Below, in pieces: positions 1 to 8,937 of a stretch of DNA of 24,378 bases. Each line of letters starts with the position of its first letter. The stretch's first letter is position 1. Source of the DNA: Cellvibrionales bacterium UBA7375 (GTDB lineage: Bacteria > Pseudomonadota > Gammaproteobacteria > Pseudomonadales > Porticoccaceae); contig DKNZ01000065.1 of the NCBI GenBank assembly GCA_002469845.1, positions 1 to 24,378 of the forward strand. The letters run 5' to 3'. The translations under genes and the position numbers were made by a program. The notes under the pieces were generated by a model, which was given only the letters and a program-made list of their open reading frames with translations, was not told where the DNA came from and made no database searches.

Positions 1-1
1 T

Positions 2-2695
2 TTGCCGCGCACAAATGGGTCGGTCACACCAGATATTTCTCATGATACTGTGGTTAAGCATTTTGAGTTGCTTGGTCGAAGACAGGCTCGTCCAACGCCG
101 GCGCCAGGTTCTGGTGGCATTCATATTGAACATGAGCGCAAGCAGGTTAAAGTTGTTCAGTTAATAAGTTCCTATCGTTTTCGCGGACATCAAAAAGCCA
201 ATCTTGACCCTCTTGGTATTATGAAGCGAGAGCAGGTTCCCGATTTAGACTTACATTTTCATGGTCTTACCGACGCAGATTTAGATACAACATTCCAGTC
301 TGGCCCCCTTTATATGGGCAAGGTTGAAGCAACTCTTCGCGAAATCGTAGAAACTCTTGAAGAAACCTACTGCCAGAGTCTGGGTGCAGAGTTTATGCAC
401 ATTACCTCTTTTGCTGAAAAGCAGTGGTTGGCCCAGCGTTTTGAATCAGTTCGCTCCAAGCCGACTTATGGCGATGCTGCTCGTATCGATGTTCTAAGCC
501 GTCTAACCGCCGCTGAGGGACTTGAGAGACACTTGGATTCCAAATATCCTGGGACTAAACGTTTTGGTCTTGAGGGGGGTGAGAGTCTTATTCCTCTGCT
601 TGACTGTCTCGTTCACCGTTCAGGCGAATATGGCTGTAAAGAAATTGTTATGGCCATGGCTCACCGAGGCAGGCTGAATGTTCTGGTTAATGTCCTAGGT
701 AAAAACCCTAATGAACTTTTTGAAGAGTTTGAGGGCAAGCGCATGGTGGATACCTCTGGTGATGTTAAATATCACCAAGGATTTTCATCCAATGTGATGA
801 CCCCTGGTGGTGAGTTGCACCTAGCCCTTGGCTTTAACCCCTCGCACTTAGAAATTTCATGTCCCGTAGTTATTGGTTCTGGTCGCGCGCGCCAAGATCG
901 TCGCAATGATTCTGATGGTCAGCAGGTTGTGCCAATTTTGATACATGGTGACGCTGCCTTTGCTGGTCAGGGCGTGGTAATGGAAACTTTCCAGTTATCC
1001 CAGACCCGAGCCTATAAAACCGGCGGCTCTATTCATATTGTGATTAATAATCAGATTGGCTTTACTACTAGCCGTCAAGAAGATGCGCGCTCGACAGAAT
1101 ATTGCACTGATATTGCGAAGATGGTTCAAGCGCCAATCTTGCATGTTAATGCCGATAATCCCGATGAGGTGATGTTTGCAGCTATGTTGGCTATGGACTA
1201 TCGCTATGAGTTTGGTAAAGACGTAGTTATTGATTTGGTATGCTACCGCCGTCGTGGTCATAACGAGACTGACGAGCCATCAGCTACCCAGCCACTAATG
1301 TACGATGTGATTCGCAAGCATCCGACAGTACGAACTCTGTATGCAGAAAAGCTGGTTAAAGAAAATGTTGTGAGTCAGGCTCAGGCCGACCAGATGACAA
1401 ACGATTATCGCGCCAGTTTAGATCGCGGTGAATATGTGGTTCACAATCTAGTCAGCGAACCCGATACTAGTTTATTTGTAAACTGGTCTCCCTATCTAGA
1501 TCATGGCTGGAGAACACCAGCCAAAACAGGGGTTAAATTAAAAACACTGCAGTCAGTCGCGCATAAAATTTCTACTATTCCCGATGGTATTAAAGTTCAA
1601 CGTCAGGTGGCTAAAATTTATAGTGATCGTCATAAAATGGCTGGTGGCGCACTCCCTCTTAATTGGGGTATGGCAGAACTATTGGCCTATGGCACACTGC
1701 TTGAAGAAGGTTATCCAATTCGCCTGACAGGACAGGATGTGGGTCGTGGGACTTTCTCCCATCGCCATGCCGTAGTGTTTAATCAAAAAGATGGAAAAAC
1801 TCATCTACCGCTAAAATCTTTATTCAAAGATCAGCCGCGCTTTGATATCTATGATTCGATTCTATCCGAAGAGGCTGTTTTGGCCTTTGAATATGGTTAT
1901 GCGACCACTGCACCCAAAGGGCTGATTATTTGGGAAGCACAGTTTGGTGATTTCGCCAATGGCGCTCAGGTAGTGATTGATCAGTTTATTGCCAGTGGTG
2001 AGCATAAATGGGGTCGCCTATCAGGATTAACTATGATGTTGCCCCATGGTTTTGAAGGGCAGGGACCAGAGCATTCATCTGCTCGTCTGGAAAGATTTTT
2101 ACAGCTTTGTGCTCAGCACAATATGCAGATATCTATTCCTACAACGCCAGCACAAGTTTTCCACTTGTTGCGGCGCCAAGCTATAAGACCTATGCGTCGA
2201 CCGTTGATTATTTTGAGTCCAAAATGGATTTTGCGGCATAAATTAGCCACATCTTCTCTTGAGGAATTGGCAAATGGTGAATTCCAGAATGCCATCGGTG
2301 ATACTATTAAACCTAAAGGTGTTAAGCGCGTTATTCTTTGTTCTGGCAAGGTTTACTACCACCTATTAGAGGAGCGTATTGCCCGAGGAATTGATAATAT
2401 AGCTTTAGTTCGTCTCGAACAGCTATATCCATTTCCCGATGATGAGCTTGAAGAAATTTTGGGTGCTTACACCAATATGGAATCAGTGGTTTGGTGTCAG
2501 GAAGAGCCAATTAACCAAGGTGCTTGGTACAGTAGTCAGCACCATATGAAACGCGTTATTCATGCCCTAAAGCCAGAAATAACTCTGAGCTATGTGGGGC
2601 GAAAAAGCTTAGCGGCTCCGGCTAGTGGCTATATGTCGGTGCACTTAGAAGAGCAGCATGCATTTATTAATGAAGCTCTAACTTTAGATAATTAA
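2..2695 (+). CDS. sucA: 2-oxoglutarate dehydrogenase E1 component (5' partial)
   Basis: Thiamine-diphosphate E1 subunit of the 2-oxoglutarate dehydrogenase complex: it decarboxylates 2-oxoglutarate and passes the succinyl group to the SucB lipoyl arm. The reading frame is already open at the first base. By recalled alignment with E. coli SucA (RFRGHQ motif at residue 60 here, about 100 in E. coli) roughly 40 N-terminal residues lie outside the window, so the TTG at position 2 is not the real start. Visible motifs, numbered in the partial product, are MAHRGRLNVL (219-228), GDVKYHQGFSS, FNPSHLE, HGDAAFAGQG (315-324, cofactor-binding), GHNETDEPSATQP, and C-terminal ANGAQVVIDQFI and EGQGPEHSSARLER. 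The C-terminus is intact. It is the first visible gene of sucAB-lpdA-sucCD, with 18 nt to sucB. Confidence 0.97.
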   Translation: MPRTNGSVTPDISHDTVVKHFELLGRRQARPTPAPGSGGIHIEHERKQVKVVQLISSYRFRGHQKANLDPLGIMKREQVPDLDLHFHGLTDADLDTTFQSGPLYMGKVEATLREIVETLEETYCQSLGAEFMHITSFAEKQWLAQRFESVRSKPTYGDAARIDVLSRLTAAEGLERHLDSKYPGTKRFGLEGGESLIPLLDCLVHRSGEYGCKEIVMAMAHRGRLNVLVNVLGKNPNELFEEFEGKRMVDTSGDVKYHQGFSSNVMTPGGELHLALGFNPSHLEISCPVVIGSGRARQDRRNDSDGQQVVPILIHGDAAFAGQGVVMETFQLSQTRAYKTGGSIHIVINNQIGFTTSRQEDARSTEYCTDIAKMVQAPILHVNADNPDEVMFAAMLAMDYRYEFGKDVVIDLVCYRRRGHNETDEPSATQPLMYDVIRKHPTVRTLYAEKLVKENVVSQAQADQMTNDYRASLDRGEYVVHNLVSEPDTSLFVNWSPYLDHGWRTPAKTGVKLKTLQSVAHKISTIPDGIKVQRQVAKIYSDRHKMAGGALPLNWGMAELLAYGTLLEEGYPIRLTGQDVGRGTFSHRHAVVFNQKDGKTHLPLKSLFKDQPRFDIYDSILSEEAVLAFEYGYATTAPKGLIIWEAQFGDFANGAQVVIDQFIASGEHKWGRLSGLTMMLPHGFEGQGPEHSSARLERFLQLCAQHNMQISIPTTPAQVFHLLRRQAIRPMRRPLIILSPKWILRHKLATSSLEELANGEFQNAIGDTIKPKGVKRVILCSGKVYYHLLEERIARGIDNIALVRLEQLYPFPDDELEEILGAYTNMESVVWCQEEPINQGAWYSSQHHMKRVIHALKPEITLSYVGRKSLAAPASGYMSVHLEEQHAFINEALTLDN

Positions 2696-2713
2696 AAAAT
2701 TAGGAATAGATTA

Positions 2714-3925
2714 ATGGCCATTGAAATTAAGGCACCAACTTATCCAGAATCAGTCCAAGAAGGCACTATTGCTACTTGGCATAAAAAAGCTGGCGATACC
2801 GTTGCTCGCGATGAGCTTGTGGTTGATATCGAGACCGACAAGGTGGTTCTCGAAGTGGTTGCTTCTGCAAGCGGTACTATTACAGAAGTGCTTAAAAATG
2901 AAGGCGATATTGTATTAAGTAATGAAGTTATAGCCCGAATTGAAGAGGGCTCTGCTGAAGTATCTATTACTGCTGCGCCTACTGTTGAAACGCCACAAGC
3001 ACAGCAGTTATCAGACCAAACAGAGGCCTTAGTTAATCCAGCGGCTAAGAAGCTTGCTGAAGAGCGTGGTATTAATCTGTCAGAAGTGACTGGCTCAGGT
3101 AAGGGCGGACGTATTACCAAAGAAGATGTGGTTAATTTCACGCCTTCAACCGCACCTTCATCATCGAGCGCAGTGGCAGATTCACAAGAATCTGCTGAGC
3201 AACAGATTATGGAAGCGGGTGAGCGAGTAGAACGTTGTGTAGCAATGACTAGAATGCGCAGTAGAATTGCTGAGCGTTTACTTGAGGTAACTCAAACCAC
3301 GGCGTCCCTAACCACATTTAATGAAGTGGATATGTCCGCGGTTATGGGTTTGCGTAAGAGCTATCAAGATGAGTTTGTAAAAACACACAATGGAACTCGG
3401 CTCGGATTTATGGGCTTTTTTGTTAAAGCTTCAGTTGAAGCGCTCAAGCGTTTCCCATTAGTTAATGCATCAATCGATGGTACTGATATTATTTATCATG
3501 GCTATCAGGATATAGGTGTTGCGGTATCAACGGAAAGAGGCCTAGTGGTTCCAGTTCTGCGCAATGCCGAGAATATGAGTATCGCAACTATTGAAAACTC
3601 TATTGGTGACTATGCGGGCAAAGCACGGGATGGAAAGCTAACCATTGATGAAATGACAGGTGGAACATTCACTATTACCAACGGTGGTGTATATGGTTCG
3701 CTGCTTTCAACACCGATTATTAATCCTCCGCAAACCGCCATATTAGGTATGCACAGTATTCAGCAACGTCCCGTTGTTGTGGATGGTGAAATTGTTATTC
3801 GTCCCATTATGAATCTAGCGCTTTCCTACGACCATCGTCTCATTGATGGTAAGGATGCGGTACGCTTCTTGGTAGCGATTAAGCAGTTAATCGAAGATCC
3901 AGCAAAAATTTTGTTAGAAATTTAA
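2714..3925 (+). CDS. sucB: dihydrolipoyllysine succinyltransferase (2-oxoglutarate dehydrogenase E2)
   Basis: E2 core of the 2-oxoglutarate dehydrogenase complex; it transfers succinyl from lipoate to CoA. The 403 residues show the usual order: an N-terminal lipoyl domain (1-77) with the lipoylated lysine in ETDKVVLEV (K43), a linker, a peripheral subunit-binding domain (about 107-142, GSGKGGRITKEDV), a Ser/Ala-rich linker (143-165), and the catalytic acyltransferase domain from about 172. The catalytic motif DHRLIDG contains H374 and D378, and the product ends LLEI. Length matches the family. The ATG at 2714 gives the expected MAIEIKAPTYPES N-terminus. The gene lies between E1 and a dedicated E3, so it belongs to the oxoglutarate complex, not the pyruvate complex. 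Confidence 0.97.
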   Translation: MAIEIKAPTYPESVQEGTIATWHKKAGDTVARDELVVDIETDKVVLEVVASASGTITEVLKNEGDIVLSNEVIARIEEGSAEVSITAAPTVETPQAQQLSDQTEALVNPAAKKLAEERGINLSEVTGSGKGGRITKEDVVNFTPSTAPSSSSAVADSQESAEQQIMEAGERVERCVAMTRMRSRIAERLLEVTQTTASLTTFNEVDMSAVMGLRKSYQDEFVKTHNGTRLGFMGFFVKASVEALKRFPLVNASIDGTDIIYHGYQDIGVAVSTERGLVVPVLRNAENMSIATIENSIGDYAGKARDGKLTIDEMTGGTFTITNGGVYGSLLSTPIINPPQTAILGMHSIQQRPVVVDGEIVIRPIMNLALSYDHRLIDGKDAVRFLVAIKQLIEDPAKILLEI

Positions 3926-3951
3926 TCTTTAAGTTTCATATAGGTAATTAA

Positions 3952-5391
3952 ATGTCAGAAAAATATGATGTAGTGGTAATTGGAAGTGGACCCGCCGGCT
4001 ATGTGGCGGCAATTCGAGCAGCCCAACTTGGCCTTAAAACCGCTTGTATAGAAAAGTGGAAGAATAAGGAAGGCAAGGGGGTTAACGGGGGTACCTGTCT
4101 AAATGTGGGCTGTATTCCATCAAAGGCATTGCTTGATAGCTCTCACAAATATCACGAAGCCAAGCATGATCTGGGTATCCATGGTATTAGCACCGAAGGT
4201 GTTGGTATGGATATATCCAATATGTTAGATAGAAAAAATAAAATTATTAATCAGCTTACCGGTGGTATCGCTGGTTTGTTTAAAGCCAATGGTGTGACTT
4301 CCCTGTACGGTACTGGCAAGTTGCTTGCCGGTAAAAAGGTTGAATTTACCAGCAATGAAGGCGATGTAAGCGTTTTAGATACAGACAACGTTATTCTGGC
4401 ATCGGGGTCACTACCTATAGCTATCCCCGTTGCGCCTGTCGATGGTGAGCTTATCCTAGATTCAACAGGCGCCTTAGAAATTGGTGCAGTTCCCGAGCGT
4501 CTTGGTGTAATTGGTGCTGGGGTTATTGGTTTGGAGTTAGGTTCAGTATGGAATCGACTGGGTTCTGACGTTGTATTACTCGAAGCGATGGAAGACTTTT
4601 TAGCGATAATGGATCAAGCGATTGCCAAAGAGTCGAAAAAGATATTTACCAAGCAAGGCTTAGATATTCGCCTTGGCGCCCGTGTAACCGGTACAGAAAT
4701 CAAAGGTAAGCAAGTTGAAGTTACTTATCAATCAGTAGATGGTGAAGAGCATAAAGAAACCTTCGATAAACTCATTGTCTGTGTCGGACGTCGTGCATTT
4801 ACCGATGGACTTCTAGCGGACGATAGCGGGGTTCAATTGGATGAGCGCGGCACAGTATTTGTCAATGAACAATGCGCTACCAACGCACCCGGTGTCTATG
4901 CTGTTGGTGATTTGGTGCGCGGCCCTATGCTTGCTCATAAAGGTTCAGAAGAGGGTGTGATGGTGGCAGAAATAATTGCCGGCCATAAGGCGCAGATGAA
5001 TTACGATATCGTACCCAATGTTATCTATACCCATCCTGAGGTTGCCTCTGTTGGTCTTACCGAAGAACAAGTTAAAGCTGCCGGTGATGCTTATAACGTG
5101 GGTACATTCCCATTTGCGGCCAGTGGTCGCGCTATGGCGGCCAATGATACGGATGGCTTTGTTAAAGTAATTGCTCATGCCGATACTGATCGTATTTTGG
5201 GTTGTCATATTGTAGGCCCAAGTGCCGCTGATTTGGTTCAACAGGTCGCTATCGCCATGGAGTTTGGCTCTAGTGCAGAAGACCTGGGTATGACCGTATT
5301 TGGGCACCCAACACTGTCTGAAACCGTTCATGAAGCGGCTCTAGCGGTAAATGGCGCTGCTATCCATATACCTAATCGCAAGCGTAAATAA
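3952..5391 (+). CDS. lpdA: dihydrolipoyl dehydrogenase (E3)
   Basis: FAD-dependent disulfide oxidoreductase that reoxidises dihydrolipoamide with NAD+. The 479 residues carry the FAD-binding GSGPAG (11-16), the redox-active pair in GGTCLNVGCIPSK (C49 and C54), a second dinucleotide-binding motif GAGVIGLELGS near residue 190, the FAD motif VYAVGD, and the C-terminal catalytic HPTLSE with H452 and E457. Its position directly after sucB, 26 nt downstream, suggests a complex-specific E3 like the pseudomonad LpdG, although such E3 proteins can be shared with other lipoyl systems. No oddities were seen. Confidence 0.96.
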   Translation: MSEKYDVVVIGSGPAGYVAAIRAAQLGLKTACIEKWKNKEGKGVNGGTCLNVGCIPSKALLDSSHKYHEAKHDLGIHGISTEGVGMDISNMLDRKNKIINQLTGGIAGLFKANGVTSLYGTGKLLAGKKVEFTSNEGDVSVLDTDNVILASGSLPIAIPVAPVDGELILDSTGALEIGAVPERLGVIGAGVIGLELGSVWNRLGSDVVLLEAMEDFLAIMDQAIAKESKKIFTKQGLDIRLGARVTGTEIKGKQVEVTYQSVDGEEHKETFDKLIVCVGRRAFTDGLLADDSGVQLDERGTVFVNEQCATNAPGVYAVGDLVRGPMLAHKGSEEGVMVAEIIAGHKAQMNYDIVPNVIYTHPEVASVGLTEEQVKAAGDAYNVGTFPFAASGRAMAANDTDGFVKVIAHADTDRILGCHIVGPSAADLVQQVAIAMEFGSSAEDLGMTVFGHPTLSETVHEAALAVNGAAIHIPNRKRK

Positions 5392-5417
5392 TATCGAGCA
5401 ATTTTCGCAACCCGTTG

Positions 5418-5440
5418 CGCCCTGAATAATCTTCAGGGCG
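5418..5440 (+). other. intercistronic hairpin between lpdA and sucC
   Basis: A perfect 9-bp stem (CGCCCTGAA / TTCAGGGCG) with a 5-nt loop lies 27 nt after the lpdA stop and 33 nt before sucC. No T run follows it (next bases TTAATACATT), so it is a poor intrinsic terminator. It more likely works as an RNA-processing or 3'-end-stabilising structure, or as a partial attenuator, separating the dehydrogenase-complex genes from the synthetase genes. The structure is seen in the sequence; the role is inferred. Confidence 0.6.
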
Positions 5441-5472
5441 TTAATACATTAAAGACGTTACAGGAATAAACT

Positions 5473-6639
5473 ATGAACCTGCATGAATATCAGGGTAAAC
5501 AACTTTTTGCTGAATACGGACTACCTGTTTCCAAAGGTATAGCCGCTGCTACAGCAGAAGAAGCCGTGGCTGCTGCCGATAAAATTGGCGGTGATAACTG
5601 GGTGGTAAAAGCACAGGTACATGCTGGTGGTCGCGGTAAGGCCGGCGGTGTAAAACTGGTGAGCTCAAAGTCAGAAATTGAAGACTTTGCCAATCAATGG
5701 TTAGGTAAAAACTTAGTCACTTATCAAACCGATGCCAATGGTCAGCCAGTCACTAAAATTTTGGTTGAAACCTGTACTGATATCGATCAAGAACTTTACT
5801 TAGGTGCTGTTGTCGATCGCTCCACACGTCGTATTGTATTTATGGCCTCTACAGAGGGCGGCGTAGAAATTGAAAAAGTAGCCGAAGAAACACCAGAAAA
5901 AATTCTTAAGGCGATTGTTGACCCAATGACAGGTGCTCAGCCCTATCAGGGTCGTGAACTAGCTTTTAAATTAGGTCTAAAGGGTGTGCAAGTTAAGCAA
6001 TTTGTACAGATCTTTTTAGGTCTTGCCAAGCTATTTGAAGAGCGTGATTTAGCGCTTTTAGAGATCAACCCATTGGTGATTACCGATGAGGGCAATCTTC
6101 ACTGCCTAGATGCAAAGCTTGTGATTGATAGCAATGCTATGTATCGACAGCCGGCACTCAAAGAAATGCATGACCCATCCCAAGAAGACCCAAGGGAAGC
6201 TCATGCTGCATCTTGGGATCTTAACTATGTTGCTCTTGATGGCAGTATTGGCTGTATGGTTAACGGTGCCGGTCTCGCTATGGGCACTATGGATATAGTT
6301 CAACTGCACGGCGGTTCACCGGCCAACTTCCTCGATGTAGGGGGCGGTGCAACCAAAGAACGCGTGGTAGAGGCATTTAAAATTATTCTTTCTGATGAAA
6401 ACGTAAAAGCGGTTTTGATCAATATCTTTGGTGGAATTGTTCGCTGTGACTTGATTGCCGATGGGGTAATTGGTGCCGTAGAAGAGGTAGGCGTTACTAT
6501 TCCTGTTGTTGTTCGTTTAGAGGGCAATAATGCTGAACTAGGTGCTAAAAAACTGGCTGAGTCTGGTCTTTCAATTATTGCTGCAACCAGTTTGACGGAT
6601 GCGGCTCAACAAGCGGTAGCTGCAGTGGAGGCTAAATAA
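5473..6639 (+). CDS. sucC: succinyl-CoA synthetase (ADP-forming) beta subunit
   Basis: Beta subunit of succinyl-CoA synthetase, which makes ATP (or GTP) from succinyl-CoA. The 388 residues match the E. coli length. The N-terminal ATP-grasp region begins MNLHEYQGKQLFAEYG and contains the nucleotide-binding stretch KAQVHAGGRGKAGGVK. Further on are LEINPLV, the phosphate-loop segment FLDVGGGA, and INIFGGIVRCD near the subunit contact region. An acceptable ribosome-binding sequence (CAGGAATAAACT) precedes the ATG. The stop overlaps the sucD start by one base (TAATG), so the two subunits are probably translationally coupled. Confidence 0.97.
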   Translation: MNLHEYQGKQLFAEYGLPVSKGIAAATAEEAVAAADKIGGDNWVVKAQVHAGGRGKAGGVKLVSSKSEIEDFANQWLGKNLVTYQTDANGQPVTKILVETCTDIDQELYLGAVVDRSTRRIVFMASTEGGVEIEKVAEETPEKILKAIVDPMTGAQPYQGRELAFKLGLKGVQVKQFVQIFLGLAKLFEERDLALLEINPLVITDEGNLHCLDAKLVIDSNAMYRQPALKEMHDPSQEDPREAHAASWDLNYVALDGSIGCMVNGAGLAMGTMDIVQLHGGSPANFLDVGGGATKERVVEAFKIILSDENVKAVLINIFGGIVRCDLIADGVIGAVEEVGVTIPVVVRLEGNNAELGAKKLAESGLSIIAATSLTDAAQQAVAAVEAK

Positions 6640-7511
6640 TGTCTATCTTAATCAATAGCGACACTAAAGTTATTTGTCAGGGCTTTACCGGTGGTCAGGG
6701 TACTTTTCACTCAGAGCAAGCTATCGAATATGGCACAAAGATGGTTGGCGGTGTAACCCCAGGTAAAGGTGGTACAGTTCATCTAGGTCTTCCGGTATTT
6801 AATACGGTAGCCGAGGCTATTGCACAAACCGGTGCAGAGGCTTCTGTTATCTATGTGCCAGCGCCATTTTGTAAAGATTCAATTCTAGAAGCGGCCAATG
6901 CCGGCATTAAGCTTATTGTATGTATCACTGAGGGCATCCCAACGCTTGATATGCTGCAGTGTAAAGTTAAATGCGATGAGTTAGGCCTTCAGTTAATTGG
7001 CCCTAACTGCCCAGGTGTTATTACTCCAGGTGAATGCAAGATTGGTATCATGCCAGGTCATATTCACTTGCCGGGTAAGGTGGGTATTGTGTCTCGCTCA
7101 GGTACACTAACCTATGAAGCGGTTAAACAAACTACTGATTATGGTTTTGGTCAGTCTACCTGTGTAGGTATCGGTGGCGATCCTATTCCAGGATCAAACT
7201 TTATCGATATCTTAGAAATGTTTGAAAAAGACCCTGCTACTGAAGCCATTGTAATGATTGGTGAAATTGGAGGTACCGCAGAAGAAGAGGCCGCAGCTTA
7301 TATTAAAGCTAACGTCAGCAAGCCAGTTGTTTCTTACATTGCTGGTGTAACTGCACCCGCAGGTAAGCGTATGGGTCATGCCGGTGCCATTATCTCTGGT
7401 GGTAAGGGAACGGCGGATGAAAAGTTTGCTGCACTGCAAGATGCCGGTGTTAAAACCGTTAGAAGTTTGGCTGATATTGGTGAAGCGCTTAAAGACCTAA
7501 CTGGTTGGTAA
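6639..7511 (+). CDS. sucD: succinyl-CoA synthetase alpha subunit
   Basis: CoA-binding alpha subunit, which carries the phosphohistidine intermediate. The 290 residues start MSILINSDTKVICQGFTG; the CoA-binding Rossmann domain has GGVTPGKGG and the GPNCPG motif. The phosphorylated histidine lies in GHAGAIISGG (H247, one residue later than in E. coli). It is the last gene of the operon and overlaps sucC by one base. A strong stem-loop with a T run begins about 20 nt after its stop. Confidence 0.97.
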   Translation: MSILINSDTKVICQGFTGGQGTFHSEQAIEYGTKMVGGVTPGKGGTVHLGLPVFNTVAEAIAQTGAEASVIYVPAPFCKDSILEAANAGIKLIVCITEGIPTLDMLQCKVKCDELGLQLIGPNCPGVITPGECKIGIMPGHIHLPGKVGIVSRSGTLTYEAVKQTTDYGFGQSTCVGIGGDPIPGSNFIDILEMFEKDPATEAIVMIGEIGGTAEEEAAAYIKANVSKPVVSYIAGVTAPAGKRMGHAGAIISGGKGTADEKFAALQDAGVKTVRSLADIGEALKDLTGW

Positions 7512-7527
7512 GCCGAATCAATAAGCC

Positions 7528-7557
7528 AAAAAAAGCGACCCTAGGGTCGCTTTTTTT
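7528..7557. terminator. bidirectional intrinsic terminator between sucD and metY
   Basis: A near-perfect palindrome with GCGACC/GGTCGC arms around CTAG is flanked by seven A on the left and seven T on the right. It therefore reads as a GC stem plus U tract on both strands. It lies between the convergent 3' ends of sucD and metY, exactly where a shared rho-independent terminator is expected. Confidence 0.93.
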
Positions 7558-7576
7558 GTATCAGACAAAGCTACTT

Positions 7577-8845
7577 TTATTTAGCAGCCGATAATGCCTG
7601 ATCAATATCAGCAATAATATCTTCAACATTCTCGATACCCACTGAAATACGCACAAGATCGGCACTAACACCCGCAGTTTTTAGCTCATCTTCATTTAAT
7701 TGACGGTGAGTTGTGCTGGCAGGATGACAGGCTAGAGATTTAGCATCACCAATATTGACTAAGCGCTTAATCATTTGCAGTGCATCAATAAACTTAGCGC
7801 CAGCTTCTTCGCCACCTTTGATACCAAAGCTAATAATTGAAGAGGGTTTGCCTGAAGCCATACGCTTAGCTAGATCATGGTACTTATCAGACTCTAAGCC
7901 AGCATAATTAACCCAAGAAATTTGCGCATTATTTTTTAAATGATTAGCCACAGCCATAGCATTTTCAACGTGACGATCCATTCTTAGCGCCAGAGTTTCA
8001 AGGCCTTGAAGAATTAAGAACGCGTTAAATGGCGATAGGGCAGCACCCATATTCCTAAGGGGAACAACGCGGGCGCGACCAATAAAGGGTGCTTCTAGCG
8101 CTTCAGCATAAACCACACCATGATAAGAGGGGTCTGGGGTATTAAACTGTGGGAAGCGTGGGTTATCTTTAAATGGGAATGTTCCCGAATCAACGATAAT
8201 GCCACCAATACTGGTTCCGTGACCCCCAATATACTTAGTTAAAGAGTGAATCACTATATCCGCACCATGTTCAAAAGGTCGGCATAGGTAAGGCGTTGCC
8301 ACCGTATTATCAACGACTACAGGTATCTGATGTTTATGAGCCATTTCAGAAACCGCAGCAAGATCAATAATATTACCCGCTGGATTACCAATTGATTCAC
8401 AGAAAATAGCTTTAGTATTTTCATCGATCAATGCTTCAAGCGCTGCAATATCATCACCTGAAGCCATACGAACATCAATTCCCTGTTGTGGGAAAGTGTG
8501 AGCAAATAAGTTATAAGTACCACCGTACAGTTGACTTACGCTGACAAAATTATCACCAGCAGCGCAAAGAGTCTGCATAGCTGCTGTAATTGCTGCCATA
8601 CCAGAGGCAACACATAAGGCCGCCGCGCCACCCTCCATCGCTGCAATACGCTGTTCCAAAATATCGCAGGTGGGATTCATAATTCTTGAATAGATATTGC
8701 CTACTTCGGCAAGATTAAACAGGTCAGCACCGTGCTGAGTATCACGAAAGCTAAATGATGTGGTTTGATAAATAGGCGCAGCTACAGCGCGAGTTGTTGG
8801 ATCATCGTCAAATCCAGCATGAATGGCCTGTGTTTCAATCTTCAT
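7577..8845 (-). CDS. metY: O-acetylhomoserine (thiol)-lyase / sulfhydrylase family PLP enzyme
   Basis: Cys/Met-metabolism PLP enzyme that makes homocysteine from O-acetyl- (or O-succinyl-) homoserine and sulfide. The 422 residues exceed the roughly 390 typical of MetB/MetZ and fit the MetY group. Motifs are the N-terminal ETQAIHAGF and PIYQTTSF, YSRIMNPT (cofactor phosphate contact), SGMAAI, ENTKAIFCESIGNP, VVDNT (pyridine-nitrogen Asp) and the PLP lysine in SLTKYIGGHG (K204). The C-terminal LVRISVGIE is typical. AGGA lies 8 nt upstream of the ATG. The acyl donor cannot be decided from sequence alone. It lies 92 nt downstream of the glucosylglycerate genes on the same strand but is functionally distinct. 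Confidence 0.92.
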   Translation of the reverse strand: MKIETQAIHAGFDDDPTTRAVAAPIYQTTSFSFRDTQHGADLFNLAEVGNIYSRIMNPTCDILEQRIAAMEGGAAALCVASGMAAITAAMQTLCAAGDNFVSVSQLYGGTYNLFAHTFPQQGIDVRMASGDDIAALEALIDENTKAIFCESIGNPAGNIIDLAAVSEMAHKHQIPVVVDNTVATPYLCRPFEHGADIVIHSLTKYIGGHGTSIGGIIVDSGTFPFKDNPRFPQFNTPDPSYHGVVYAEALEAPFIGRARVVPLRNMGAALSPFNAFLILQGLETLALRMDRHVENAMAVANHLKNNAQISWVNYAGLESDKYHDLAKRMASGKPSSIISFGIKGGEEAGAKFIDALQMIKRLVNIGDAKSLACHPASTTHRQLNEDELKTAGVSADLVRISVGIENVEDIIADIDQALSAAK

Positions 8846-8895
8846 TATTTAATCCTATCAGCTTATTTTTAAAAAAGGGTGCATAGTCTCCTATA

Positions 8896-8916
8896 AGATT
8901 GACTCTATATCAATCT
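8896..8916. repeat. inverted repeat upstream of metY
   Basis: AGATTGA-N7-TCAATCT, 7-bp arms, lies in the 92-nt gap between the GH13 gene and metY, about 50 nt before the metY start. It is not followed by a T run on the minus strand, so it is not a convincing terminator. It could be an operator or leader hairpin for metY. I found no SAM-riboswitch architecture here, and the gap is short for one. Confidence 0.4.
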
Positions 8917-8937
8917 AAAAGGACAATTTTCATCAAC

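Noticed and set aside
8846..8937. Possible SAM riboswitch upstream of metY
   Set aside because: The gap is only 92 nt, and I see a single 7-bp hairpin, no multi-helix aptamer and no terminator before the start.
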